Positions 53,053 through 60,697 of a DNA stretch of 64,000 nucleotides are shown in pieces. The DNA is from Bacteroidales bacterium (GTDB lineage Bacteria; Bacteroidota; Bacteroidia; Bacteroidales; Paludibacteraceae). Location of the stretch: contig SUXC01000001.1 in assembly GCA_015061165.1 (NCBI GenBank), forward strand, positions 186,001 to 250,000, read 5' to 3'. The position numbers and the translations under genes are program-made. The notes under the pieces were generated by a model. The model was not told the origin of the DNA. It saw only the letters and a program-made list of their open reading frames with translations, and did not search any database. How positions within the stretch are numbered: position 1 is the stretch's first letter; every line of letters begins with the position of its first letter.

Positions 53053-53241
53053 ATGGCAAAGAAAAGTAAAGAAGCACGTGTCCAAGTAATCTTGGAGTGC
53101 ACCGAGCACAAGGCCAGCGGTATGCCAGGTACATCACGTTACATTACCACAAAGAACCGCAAGAATACTCCTGAGCGTTTGGAACTCAAAAAGTACAACC
53201 CAATTCTCAAGAAGTACACCATCCACAAAGAAATTAAGTAA
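53053..53241 (+). CDS. rpmG: 50S ribosomal protein L33
   Basis: 62 residues. [19 protein letters not shown] and [20 protein letters not shown] are typical of L33. The zinc cysteines are absent (C- form) apart from the single Cys in ILECTE. It follows rpmB by 17 bp. Confidence 0.95.
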   Translation: MAKKSKEARVQVILECTEHKASGMPGTSRYITTKNRKNTPERLELKKYNPILKKYTIHKEIK

Positions 53242-53273
53242 TTAACCATTTTAATTAAGAAAGGCTTAGTACT

Positions 53274-53426
53274 ATGGCAAAGAAAGCGGTCGCAACCCTT
53301 CACACTGGTAACGCTGGTCGTAACCATACGAAGTGTATCAAGATGGTTAAGAGCCCTAAAACAGGTGCTTACATCTTCCAAGAAGAAATTGTTGAGAACG
53401 ACAAAGTTGCTGCTTATTTCAAATAA
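53274..53426 (+). CDS. DUF4295 small protein
   Basis: 50 residues, translating as MAKKAVATLHTGNAGRNHTK, then CIKMVKSPKTGAYIFQ and EEIVENDKVAAYFK. This is the DUF4295 family, always found after L33 in Bacteroidota and a likely ribosome-associated protein. It is easy to miss by length filters. An upstream aagaaagg may serve as a ribosome binding site. A terminator follows. Confidence 0.9.
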   Translation: MAKKAVATLHTGNAGRNHTKCIKMVKSPKTGAYIFQEEIVENDKVAAYFK

Positions 53427-53451
53427 TCGAAAAAAACAGCATAAAATAATT

Positions 53452-53488
53452 AAAAATGCACACTTTTTTGGTAGTGTGCATTTTTTTT
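53452..53488 (+). terminator. Terminator after DUF4295, overlapping the next promoter
   Basis: AAAAATGCACACT and AGTGTGCATTTTTT pair around tttttggt. The loop and 3' arm include the -33 element and spacer of the promoter for the lipid kinase. Confidence 0.88.
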
Positions 53489-53498
53489 ATTATCTTTG
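53467..53498 (+). promoter_or_regulatory. Promoter for the lipid kinase
   Basis: TTTG at 53467-53470, 20-nt spacer, TATCTTTG at 53491-53498, embedded in the preceding terminator. Confidence 0.75.
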
Positions 53499-53565
53499 CA
53501 AAAAAATTGATTAGATTCGGGCGGAAAGTGTAATCGTAAAATGGCGTAAGCCACTGTGAAAGACT

Positions 53566-54504
53566 ATGTTAGGAATTATTATCAACCCAAAATCGGGCAA
53601 ACGTGCATTTCGTATGCAACGATTATATTTGTGGAAGCTGCTGAAAGCGCGTCGACAACCATTCATCTATCGTGTTACCAAATATGCCAATCACGCCATA
53701 GAACTTGCGCGTGAACTCGTGGAGGAGAAGGGTTGCACCCAAATCCTTGTACTGGGTGGCGATGGCACACTCAGCGAAGTAATCAATGGTATCATGCGTG
53801 CTGACCTTACTCCAGAGCAACGTGCGAATATTCAATTCGGACTAATGCCTCGTGGTACGGGCAACGATTTTGCTCGCCACTGGGGATTGGACAAGGATTT
53901 CAAACGCTCGTTAGACATATTCTTTCATGGGCATAGCAAACCAATAGATGTGGGCTGCGTAACCTATTGGCGCAACAATATCGAACATCATCGCTACTTT
54001 ATCAATTCGCTCGGTTTTGGTATAGAGCCAATGGTATGTAGAGGGGCAGAACAACTGAAGTACTATATTGGTAGCCACCATGTAAACTATTTCTTTGCGT
54101 TGATCTGGTCACTCACGAAATACAAGAATCCTCATTTGCGCTTGGATGTGGACGGAAAGACCATAGTAGAAGACAAAATGTTTGTTACCAGTATTGCCAA
54201 TGGTTCGTATGTGGGTGGTGGTATGAAACTAAACCCCGATGCTGACCCATGCGATGGTGTACTCCATGCGATGTTCTTGACTCCTCCATCGTTTAAGGAA
54301 ATCTGTCAGGCAGTACCTCGTCTGTTTGATGGACGTTTGCACGAACTACCATTTATCCACCCCGTAGTGGCAGACAACCTATTGTTGCACACCAAGAAAC
54401 ATCAGTCCTTTGAGGCAGATGGCATCGTAATGGATGTGACAGGACCATGTCAAGTCACCTGTATGAAACATGCGTTGCAGATGATTGTTCCTCGCGTTCA
54501 GTAA
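53566..54504 (+). CDS. Diacylglycerol kinase-family lipid kinase (YegS/DagK-like)
   Basis: 312 residues. LVLGGDGTLSEVINGI is the nucleotide loop, IQFGLMPRGTGNDFARHWG the substrate-side motif, and GGGMKLNPDADPCDGVLH the C-terminal sandwich. It phosphorylates a lipid such as diacylglycerol or a sphingolipid base on the cytoplasmic membrane face; Bacteroidota make sphingolipids, so either is possible. It is convergent with the nucleotidyltransferase. Confidence 0.88.
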   Translation: MLGIIINPKSGKRAFRMQRLYLWKLLKARRQPFIYRVTKYANHAIELARELVEEKGCTQILVLGGDGTLSEVINGIMRADLTPEQRANIQFGLMPRGTGNDFARHWGLDKDFKRSLDIFFHGHSKPIDVGCVTYWRNNIEHHRYFINSLGFGIEPMVCRGAEQLKYYIGSHHVNYFFALIWSLTKYKNPHLRLDVDGKTIVEDKMFVTSIANGSYVGGGMKLNPDADPCDGVLHAMFLTPPSFKEICQAVPRLFDGRLHELPFIHPVVADNLLLHTKKHQSFEADGIVMDVTGPCQVTCMKHALQMIVPRVQ

Positions 54505-54509
54505 TGAAA

Positions 54510-55286
54510 TTACAAACTGGCGGCGAAGGATTCGGCTTCGGAGAGTTGGGCAATTTTGCCCACATCCATCATACGATAATTCTCAGGGATATATGCTCTG
54601 AGAATTTCTTTTTCGGCTATACTAAGGTATAGGTCAATCAGCGAAAACTTTTCCCCCTTATCGGCTACTACCTTATCCATTACATTAAAAATGCGCGGAT
54701 TGAGCACCTGCATGCCCGAAAAGGCTAAGTTTCGTGTATTGGGTATTGGATATGGGGTATTGGCTATTGGGCCTCGGACTGCTCCCGTTGCGATATTCGT
54801 CCAACCGCAGAGGCGATTATTCTCGTCAAAGACTAAATAGCGCTGTGTATCGCGTGGGCTGACTACCACCACGCCCATCTCGTTGGGATTATACGCACTG
54901 AGCAGGGTGGGGAGGTCAATGTTAGAGAGGATGTCCACGTTGCATACGAGGATAGGAGCATCGTTGTTTCTCGATTCGCGACTCGCGACTCCTAAAAGTA
55001 GATTCTTTGCTTTTCGCAGTCCGCCACCTGTCTCGAGTAGCATGTCGCGCTCATCGCTCACAGCAATATGACAACCGAAATTGTCATTCTCGCGAAGGTA
55101 GTTGATAATCTGGTCAGGGAAATGGTGGACATTGACCACAATATCCGTAATACCTGCTGCTTTCAGCTTCTCAATCTGCCATTGCAGCAATGTCTTACCT
55201 GCCAAAGGCACAAGTGCCTTTGGCAGTGTATCGGTGAGTGGCTTGAGGCGTGTGCCCAAACCCGCTGCGAAAATCATGGCTTTCAT
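54510..55286 (-). CDS. Sugar-1-phosphate nucleotidyltransferase, MurU-like
   Basis: 258 residues from the ATG at 55286, which overlaps the preceding stop as TGATG; a GTG at 55289 is possible. AMIFAAGLGTRLKPLTDTLPKA is the nucleotide-binding motif, LLETGGGLRKAKN the second, and CNVDILSNIDL the metal site. The family makes NDP-sugars. The overall pattern is close to MurU (MurNAc-1-P uridylyltransferase) and mannose-1-P guanylyltransferase. A kinase related to AmgK lies nearby (56558-58012), which favours MurU-like recycling (inference). Inserts lie at 54736-54772 and 54969-54993. Confidence 0.82.
   Translation of the reverse strand: MKAMIFAAGLGTRLKPLTDTLPKALVPLAGKTLLQWQIEKLKAAGITDIVVNVHHFPDQIINYLRENDNFGCHIAVSDERDMLLETGGGLRKAKNLLLGVASRESRNNDAPILVCNVDILSNIDLPTLLSAYNPNEMGVVVVSPRDTQRYLVFDENNRLCGWTNIATGAVRGPIANTPYPIPNTRNLAFSGMQVLNPRIFNVMDKVVADKGEKFSLIDLYLSIAEKEILRAYIPENYRMMDVGKIAQLSEAESFAASL
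54736..54772. repeat. In-frame ATTGG-type insert in the nucleotidyltransferase
   Basis: attgggtattggatatgggg and on encodes GPIANTPYPIPNTR before LAFSGMQVL. Confidence 0.65.
54969..54993. repeat. In-frame gattcgcgactcgcgact insert in the nucleotidyltransferase
   Basis: Encodes GVASRESRNND before APILVCNVDI. Same phrase family as in mutS2 and the amidase. Confidence 0.6.
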
Positions 55287-55942
55287 CACTCAGCTGTCGT
55301 GGAGGTAGGTTCTTCTGTTTCTTCAACGAGTTTTTCGCTCTTTAAGTCCTCGTAGTATGCAGCGCGAGTAGTGGACATATATGGCTCAACAAAAATCATA
55401 CCTATTCCTGCGGTGAGGATAGAGAGCAGTATCCAACCAATGAAAGTGAGGTCGAGGACAAAGAGATTCCATTTTTGTCCACTCATCATCTCACGGCTAA
55501 TCTTCATGGCTTCGCGTGGAGTGAGTTCTGGATAGTCGTGCAAGAGATATGGCACCATGCTATACATATAATTCACAATAATCGCACCTATACCCAATGT
55601 GAAAATAGCAAGCACCATCGAAATAAGCATAATGAGCAGACCTGCTACCAGAAAACGAGTATTAGCGTATGCGTGATTGATAGCATACTGCAGGGTGAAA
55701 CGTGTCAGCTCTTCCTCGCCACCACGTGTGCGCTCAAGCAAAGAAATGTAGTAGGCATATTGCAGTGGCAATATCAATACAGACAATACTGTGGTAATAG
55801 AGCCTGCCCATTCTGCCATAAAGGAAGGAATAGAAATGACCATTGCAGCCACAAGAATAATGAGAGATACGATGGCAGCTTCGCCCCATCGATTTTGAAG
55901 CGCTTCGCGCGCTTGCGCGCGATATTCATAAAACGTTTTCAT
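55286..55942 (-). CDS. DUF975 family membrane protein
   Basis: 218 residues with about five membrane segments (AAIVSLIILVAAMVISIPSF, LLIMLISMVLAIFTLGIGAI, LTFIGWILLSILTAGIGMIF). ARREALQNRWG-like start (YRAQAREALQNRW) and DYPELTPREAMKISREMMSG fit DUF975. It ends in an acidic tail. Function unknown; members often sit near envelope genes. It shares a message with the nucleotidyltransferase (TGATG overlap) from the promoter at 55975-56006. Confidence 0.82.
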   Translation of the reverse strand: MKTFYEYRAQAREALQNRWGEAAIVSLIILVAAMVISIPSFMAEWAGSITTVLSVLILPLQYAYYISLLERTRGGEEELTRFTLQYAINHAYANTRFLVAGLLIMLISMVLAIFTLGIGAIIVNYMYSMVPYLLHDYPELTPREAMKISREMMSGQKWNLFVLDLTFIGWILLSILTAGIGMIFVEPYMSTTRAAYYEDLKSEKLVEETEEPTSTTAE

Positions 55943-55974
55943 GATTGTAATGTATGGGTGTTATAATTCGTTTG

Positions 55975-56006
55975 CAAAGTTACTGCTTTTTTTTGAAATG
56001 CGCAAA
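55975..56006 (-). promoter_or_regulatory. Promoter for DUF975-nucleotidyltransferase
   Basis: Minus-strand TTTG (56006-56003), 20-nt spacer, TAACTTTG (55982-55975). Confidence 0.78.
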
Positions 56007-56017
56007 TATATTATACA

Positions 56018-56069
56018 AAAAAAAAGACACCCTATCGGATGTCTTTCTTGTGTCCTTCCAGAGACTCGT
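56018..56069 (-). repeat. Degenerate duplicate of the tRNA-Lys 3' end and its terminator
   Basis: This segment repeats 56203-56254 with few changes: poly-A, GACAcCC-tatc-GGATGTC, tcttgtgtcctt and ccagagactcg. It therefore carries a broken tRNA 3' fragment plus a second hairpin terminator (56022-56047). Confidence 0.75.
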
Positions 56070-56203
56070 CGCTCGCAATAGATTCCTTATGTGATTTTGT
56101 GATGCAAAATGGTAACTCATCTATTGCTCGCTCTCCCCAAAATAATCTTCGATTCTTTTGGGGACCCCAATAGGAGGGTTCTCGTCCCATTAGGAGGAGC
56201 ACA

Positions 56204-56231
56204 AAAAAAGACATCCTATCGGATGTCTTTC
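56204..56231 (-). terminator. Terminator of tRNA-Lys
   Basis: AAAAAAAGACATCC tatc GGATGTCTTT. On the minus strand the hairpin ends in a T run, 4 bp past the tRNA. Confidence 0.88.
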
Positions 56232-56234
56232 TTG

Positions 56235-56307
56235 TGTCCTCCCAGGGACTCGAACCCTGGACCCACTGATTAAGAGTCAGTTGCTCTACCAACTGAGCTA
56301 GGAAGAC
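56235..56307 (-). tRNA. tRNA-Lys(CTT)
   Basis: Acceptor GTCTTCC/GGAGGAC, D arm GCTCAGTTGGTAGAGC, anticodon stem ACTGA/TCAGT with loop CTCTTAA (anticodon CTT), T arm CAGGGTTCGAGTCCCTG. Discriminator A; no encoded CCA. Confidence 0.94.
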
Positions 56308-56400
56308 TCGTTGGAATCCGCTTGTCGCGAGGACTGCCACTTCGTGGCATTAGGCGACCGCGAATCCTCCTCTTAAATCGAAAGTAACTTTCGATTTAGT
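56308..56400 (-). other. Structured leader of tRNA-Lys
   Basis: Between promoter and tRNA lie AAATCGAAAG/CTTTCGATTT (~56374-56399), a nested GTCGC...GCGAC stem enclosing TGCCAC-TTCG-type GTGGCA, and a GGATTCGCG/CGC match. It may simply be a processed leader, or a small RNA. Confidence 0.45.
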
Positions 56401-56445
56401 TGAAAATTCAATCTACATAAAGAACGTTGATTTCGAAATCGGGTG

Positions 56446-56477
56446 CAAAGGTACTGCTTTTTTTTGACATGACCAAA
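56446..56477 (-). promoter_or_regulatory. Promoter for tRNA-Lys
   Basis: Minus-strand TTTG (56477-56474), 20-nt spacer, TACCTTTG (56453-56446). Confidence 0.75.
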
Positions 56478-56501
56478 TATTTTTGAAAAAAAGTGCTTTT
56501 T

Positions 56502-56533
56502 TTTGCATATTTCATAAAAAAGTAGTACCTTTG
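56502..56533 (+). promoter_or_regulatory. Promoter for the kinase-RapZ fusion gene
   Basis: TTTG at 56502-56505, 20-nt spacer, TACCTTTG at 56526-56533. Confidence 0.8.
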
Positions 56534-56557
56534 TAGCGTATTTTACATTGGGTAATT

Positions 56558-58012
56558 ATGGCACAATCGTTAAGTCAATTGTTTTTTGAAGTCACAGGCA
56601 AGAAAGCGGGCGAGCAAGTTGCATTGACCGCTTCGGGTAGCAATCGTAGATACTATCGTATCATGAGTGAGGACGGTAGCGAATCGCTGATAGGTGTACA
56701 AGGCACTTCGCGCGATGAGAACCACGCCTTTCTGTATATGGCACAGCACTTCTTGGAGTTGGGGCTGCGTGTACCACGCGTATTGGCCGTCAGCGATGAT
56801 GAGATGAACTATGTGCAGCAGGATTTGGGCAATGTCTTGCTCTTCGACTATATAGCCGAGGGACGTAAGACAGGCGTCTTTAGCGCCAAAGAGAAGGATA
56901 TGCTGCGCAAGACGGTACGCGGATTGGCACAATTTCAGGTTACAGGCGCTAAGAGCTTCGACTTTAAGCAGTGTTATCCACAACCAGAGTTTAACTTGCG
57001 TTCTATCTTATGGGATCTGAACTACTTCAAATATTGCTTCTTGAAGGCTACTGGGTTGGACTTCCAAGAGGATAAACTGGAGAATGAGTTTGAGCGCTTG
57101 GCATATATCTTGCTCAATAATAGCGATATGACCGCCTTCATGTACCGCGATTTCCAGTCGCGCAATGTCATGGTGGTCAAAGATGAGAATGGCGAGGAAG
57201 TACCTTATTTTATTGATTTTCAGGGCGGTAGAAAAGGTCCTGTATATTACGATGTGGCATCGTTCTTGTGGCAAGCGAAGGCTAATTTCCACCCCGATTT
57301 GCGCGAAGAGTTAGTGGAATTATATATAGAGGAGTTGCAAAAATATTGGCCTGTAGATAAAGAACGATTCTATGATACGCTCAAGCACTTTGTGCTCTTC
57401 CGCACGATGCAAGTGCTGGGTGCTTACGGCTTTAGAGGGTATTTCGAGAAGAAGCCGCACTTCTTGCAATCCATACCATTTGCCATAGACAACCTGCGTC
57501 ATCTGCTCAAATATGCGAGTGAGGATTATCCATATTTGATTCAGGTGCTGAAGGAAATGACGGAGATGAAGCAATTCAAGGATGTAGGTATGCGCAAACC
57601 GTTGGTGGTACGTGTGCTGAGTTTCTCCTATAAGAAAGGTATTCCTGCTGATCCGTCGGGCAATGGTGGTGGTTTTGTGTTTGACTGCCGTGCTATCAAT
57701 AACCCTGGTAAATACGAGCGTTATCAGTTCTTCACGGGAATGGATGAGCCTGTCATCACATTCTTGGAGGAGGATGGCGAGATCCTGCCGTTCTTGGAGC
57801 AGGCATACGATATGGTGGACTTCTCTGTGAAGCGCTATATGGATCGCGGATTCCAAAACTTGATGGTATCGTTTGGCTGTACGGGTGGACAACACCGTTC
57901 GGTATATGCTGCGGAAAAGATGGCGCAGCATATCAACGATAAGTATGGCGTAGAGGTGCAATTGATTCACCGTGAGCAGAATATGGAGCGTGTGCTCAAG
58001 GCGAAGGATTGA
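56558..58012 (+). CDS. APH-type sugar kinase fused to RapZ C-terminal domain
   Basis: 484 residues. Residues ~1-330 are an aminoglycoside-phosphotransferase-like kinase: FMYRDFQSRNVMV is the HxDxxxxN-type catalytic loop with Tyr-Arg in place of the His, and YFIDFQGGRKGPVYYDVASF the metal site. This resembles AmgK, which phosphorylates MurNAc/GlcNAc at C1. Residues ~345-484 (RVLSFSYKKG, GGFVFDCRAINNPG, VSFGCTGGQHRSVY) are the C-terminal domain of RapZ, which in E. coli binds glucosamine-6-P and guides RNase E. The fusion is known in Bacteroidota, and a role in amino-sugar sensing or recycling is likely but inferred. Confidence 0.85.
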   Translation: MAQSLSQLFFEVTGKKAGEQVALTASGSNRRYYRIMSEDGSESLIGVQGTSRDENHAFLYMAQHFLELGLRVPRVLAVSDDEMNYVQQDLGNVLLFDYIAEGRKTGVFSAKEKDMLRKTVRGLAQFQVTGAKSFDFKQCYPQPEFNLRSILWDLNYFKYCFLKATGLDFQEDKLENEFERLAYILLNNSDMTAFMYRDFQSRNVMVVKDENGEEVPYFIDFQGGRKGPVYYDVASFLWQAKANFHPDLREELVELYIEELQKYWPVDKERFYDTLKHFVLFRTMQVLGAYGFRGYFEKKPHFLQSIPFAIDNLRHLLKYASEDYPYLIQVLKEMTEMKQFKDVGMRKPLVVRVLSFSYKKGIPADPSGNGGGFVFDCRAINNPGKYERYQFFTGMDEPVITFLEEDGEILPFLEQAYDMVDFSVKRYMDRGFQNLMVSFGCTGGQHRSVYAAEKMAQHINDKYGVEVQLIHREQNMERVLKAKD

Positions 58013-58033
58013 GAGATACTGCAGTTGTATAAA

Positions 58034-58663
58034 ATGAGTCTATTGTTGAGCATATTGTTTTCGGTATTGACTACGTTGTCTGACGGTATGTTTCATACGC
58101 AGTATGAGACAGAGGTAGAGGCAGGTGCAGAGGTGTGCAATATGGTGGTGGATTCTATGATTTACTACTTGCAAACGGATCCTGCGAAGTTGTCCAAACA
58201 GTTTTTTGGCGGTTTAGGCAAGCAAGAAGACACACACAAAAATGCCTTTTACTTGATATGGAAGGCATCGGAGTATCAACCCGAAGAGCAGTATAGCAAA
58301 TTGGTATTGGATGTGTTGGTGAATGAGCGACCTTTTTTGTCGGACGTGGTGATTGAGAGTCAAGTGACGGATTCTATGCGGGGAGCGCAGCGCGATATAC
58401 GAGTGGATATACACTATGCCGGGTCGTTGCTAAAGCAGGCATATGGTACGTTTCATGTGTTGCCGACGGGCGAGAATAGCGCGAAGATAAGTATGGATGT
58501 GCATGTGAAGTTCGGTTGGTTCTTCCGCATATTTATTTCACGCAAGGTGTATAGCGAAACCATTGACTGGCGATTGGTGCGATTTGTTACCAACATAAAA
58601 CTGCGCTCAGAAGGCATAGTAGCAGATGATGTGTATTGGGAAACTGCTGCGGGGCAGCAGTAG
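58034..58663 (+). CDS. Hypothetical exported protein
   Basis: 209 residues from the ATG at 58034. The N-terminus MSLLLSILFSVLTTLSDGMF is a plausible signal or anchor. The mature part (VCNMVVDSMIYYLQTDPAKL, VLDVLVNERPFLSDVVIESQ, VHVKFGWFFRIFISRKVYSE) looks like a compact alpha/beta domain with no motif I recognise. It lies 21 bp after the kinase-RapZ gene and 25 bp before prfA, so it is within that run. Confidence 0.68.
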   Translation: MSLLLSILFSVLTTLSDGMFHTQYETEVEAGAEVCNMVVDSMIYYLQTDPAKLSKQFFGGLGKQEDTHKNAFYLIWKASEYQPEEQYSKLVLDVLVNERPFLSDVVIESQVTDSMRGAQRDIRVDIHYAGSLLKQAYGTFHVLPTGENSAKISMDVHVKFGWFFRIFISRKVYSETIDWRLVRFVTNIKLRSEGIVADDVYWETAAGQQ

Positions 58664-58688
58664 GCGATGAGGCGATAAGGTAAGAATT
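58664..58688. repeat. Intergenic ggcgatgaggcgataagg tract
   Basis: The same iterated phrase as the in-frame tracts in the ZIP and recQ genes, here filling the gap before prfA. Confidence 0.5.
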
Positions 58689-59789
58689 ATGGATATATTA
58701 GAAAGAATAGACGGATTGGAGGCGAAGTTTCATGAGGTGAGCTTGCTCATCACAGACCCCTCCGTGATTGCTGATCAGGCGCGTTATGTGCGACTGAATC
58801 GTGAGTATCGCGACTTGGAGCGCGTGTTGGAGTCGGCAGAGAAATACAAGAAAGCAGTGAATAACTTGGCAGAAGCCAAAGAGATTTTCTATAACGAGTC
58901 GGATGCCGATTTGCGTGAGATGGCACGTGCAGAGATCGATGAGTTGGAACCACAAATTCCTGCTCTGGAAGAAGAAGTGAAACTCATGCTATTGCCTCAA
59001 GACCCAGAGGACGGCAAGAACGTGGTCATGGAGATTCGCGCAGGAACAGGTGGCGATGAGGCGAGTATCTTTGCGGGAGACTTGTTCCGCATGTACAGCA
59101 AGTATTTTGAGACACACGGCATGAAAATGACGGTGAGCAGTTTCTCGGAAGGTGCTGTAGGCGGATACAAAGAGATTATCTTCAACGTGTCGGGCGAGAA
59201 CGTGTATGGCACATTGAAATATGAATCGGGTGTGCACCGCGTACAGCGTGTGCCTGTAACTGAGACCCAAGGTCGTGTGCACACGTCGGCTGCGACGGTG
59301 GCGGTATTGCCAGAGGCGGATGAGTTCGAGGTGCATATTAACGAGGGCGAGATTAAGTGGGAGACTTTCCGCAGTGGCGGTGCCGGTGGTCAGAACGTGA
59401 ACAAAGTGGAATCGGGTGTGCGCCTGCGTTACAACTGGAAGAACCCTAATACGGGCGAGGTGCAAGAGATATTGATTGAGTGTACCGAGACGCGCGATCA
59501 GCCAAAGAACAAAGAGCGTGCACTCTCGCGCCTGCGCACGCAAATATACGATAAGGAGCATCAGAAGTATATTGATGACATCGCTGCGCGCCGTAAGACG
59601 ATGGTCAGCACAGGTGACCGCTCCGCGAAGATTCGCACCTACAACTATCCTCAGGGGCGTATCACCGACCACCGTATTGGCTATACGATTTACAACCTGA
59701 CTGCCTTTATGGATGGCGAGATTCAGGGTGTGATTGATGCGCTGCAAGTGGCGGAGAATGCAGAACGTATGAAAGAGAGTGAATTATAA
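58689..59789 (+). CDS. prfA: Peptide chain release factor 1
   Basis: 366 residues. The GGQ peptidyl-tRNA hydrolysis motif is in RSGGAGGQNVNKVESG, and the codon-reading loop is RVPVTETQGRVHTS, with P-V-T in place of the usual P-A-T. This marks RF1 (UAA/UAG) rather than RF2 (SPF). KTMVSTGDRSAKIRTYNYPQ is also diagnostic. Followed by an 11-bp repeat tract. Confidence 0.96.
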   Translation: MDILERIDGLEAKFHEVSLLITDPSVIADQARYVRLNREYRDLERVLESAEKYKKAVNNLAEAKEIFYNESDADLREMARAEIDELEPQIPALEEEVKLMLLPQDPEDGKNVVMEIRAGTGGDEASIFAGDLFRMYSKYFETHGMKMTVSSFSEGAVGGYKEIIFNVSGENVYGTLKYESGVHRVQRVPVTETQGRVHTSAATVAVLPEADEFEVHINEGEIKWETFRSGGAGGQNVNKVESGVRLRYNWKNPNTGEVQEILIECTETRDQPKNKERALSRLRTQIYDKEHQKYIDDIAARRKTMVSTGDRSAKIRTYNYPQGRITDHRIGYTIYNLTAFMDGEIQGVIDALQVAENAERMKESEL

Positions 59790-59826
59790 TAGATTCGCCA
59801 CTGATCTACTACGCAAGGTATTGGAA

Positions 59827-59881
59827 TAGTGCGTGTATAGTGCGTGTATAGTGCGTGAATGGTGCGTGTATTGTGCGTAAT
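59827..59881. repeat. 11-bp tandem repeat, 5 units
   Basis: Units tagtgcgtgta, tagtgcgtgta, tagtgcgtgaa, tggtgcgtgta, ttgtgcgtaat, in the 122-bp gap between prfA and rsmE. Confidence 0.9.
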
Positions 59882-59911
59882 TGACAAGGAAAATATAAAG
59901 GAAAAACGATT

Positions 59912-60661
59912 ATGTATTTGTTTTACACACCCGACATAGAAACGAGTCATTTCCTCAGTGAGGAGGAATCGGCGCACTGCGTGCGTGTATTGCGTTATGA
60001 CCGTGGCGATGAGATATTGCTGACCGATGGGCGCGGAACGACCTACCATGCGCGTATCACCAATCCGCATCCAAGACATTGCGAGTTTGAGATTATCAGT
60101 CAGGAGAAACAAGAGAAAACACACAATGTTTATATTCATGTGGCAATCGCACCGACAAAGAATATTGAGCGATTGGAATGGATGGTGGAGAAATGCACGG
60201 AGATAGGTGTAGATGAGATTACGCCGCTATTGTGCCGCTTCTCGGAGCGTAAGAATCTGCGCAATGACCGATTAGAGAAGATAATCTTGTCGGCTGCTAA
60301 GCAGTCGCTTACGCCTTATCTGCCCAAACTGAATCCGCTGACGGATTTCGCGACACTGATGGAGATGTACAAGCCTACCCCTAACCCCTCCCTAGAAGGA
60401 GGGGAACTCGATGAGGTGAGTGGCTTGGATAAATATATCGCCCATTGCTACAAGGATGAGAAACGCGAACTGAAAGACGCGCTGCGAAAGGGTAGGGATG
60501 TGTTGATACTAATTGGTCCAGAAGGAGACTTTTCAGAGCAGGAGGTAGAGCAAGCGATCGCTCAGGGCTTTGTGCCAGTAGGATTAGGTCGTTCACGCCT
60601 TCGTACCGAAACAGCAGGCGTGGTAGCATGCCATACGGTGGTGCTGATGAATGAAGATTAG
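59912..60661 (+). CDS. rsmE: 16S rRNA (uracil1498-N3)-methyltransferase
   Basis: 249 residues, SPOUT fold. IAPTKNIERLEWMVEKCTEIG, LIGPEGDFSEQEVEQAIAQG and LGRSRLRTETAGVVA are the family signatures; the last two form the SAM-binding knot. It methylates U1498 (E. coli numbering) of 16S rRNA. A palindromic insert (60371-60410) adds PTPNPSLEGGELDEVSG before the conserved IAHCY strand. Confidence 0.93.
   Translation: MYLFYTPDIETSHFLSEEESAHCVRVLRYDRGDEILLTDGRGTTYHARITNPHPRHCEFEIISQEKQEKTHNVYIHVAIAPTKNIERLEWMVEKCTEIGVDEITPLLCRFSERKNLRNDRLEKIILSAAKQSLTPYLPKLNPLTDFATLMEMYKPTPNPSLEGGELDEVSGLDKYIAHCYKDEKRELKDALRKGRDVLILIGPEGDFSEQEVEQAIAQGFVPVGLGRSRLRTETAGVVACHTVVLMNED
60371..60410. repeat. In-frame palindromic CCCCTCC-GGAGGGG insert in rsmE
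   Basis: cctacccctaacccctccct followed by agaaggaggggaact. Encodes KPTPNPSLEGGEL, a peptide type also known from repeat insertions in other Bacteroidota. Confidence 0.75.
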
Positions 60662-60697
60662 GTTAAAGGCGAAAGGTTAGAGGCTAAAGGCTGGGAT
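60662..60697. repeat. Intergenic aggcgaaaggttagaggc tract
   Basis: Iterated aggcgaaagg/agaggctaaagg phrases fill the gap between rsmE and the PAP2 gene, like the in-frame tract in recQ at 51121. Confidence 0.5.

Noticed and set aside
56032..56340. 102-codon frame across tRNA-Lys
   Set aside because: Its middle (LAQLVEQLTLNQWVQGSSPW) is the usual translation of tRNA sequence.
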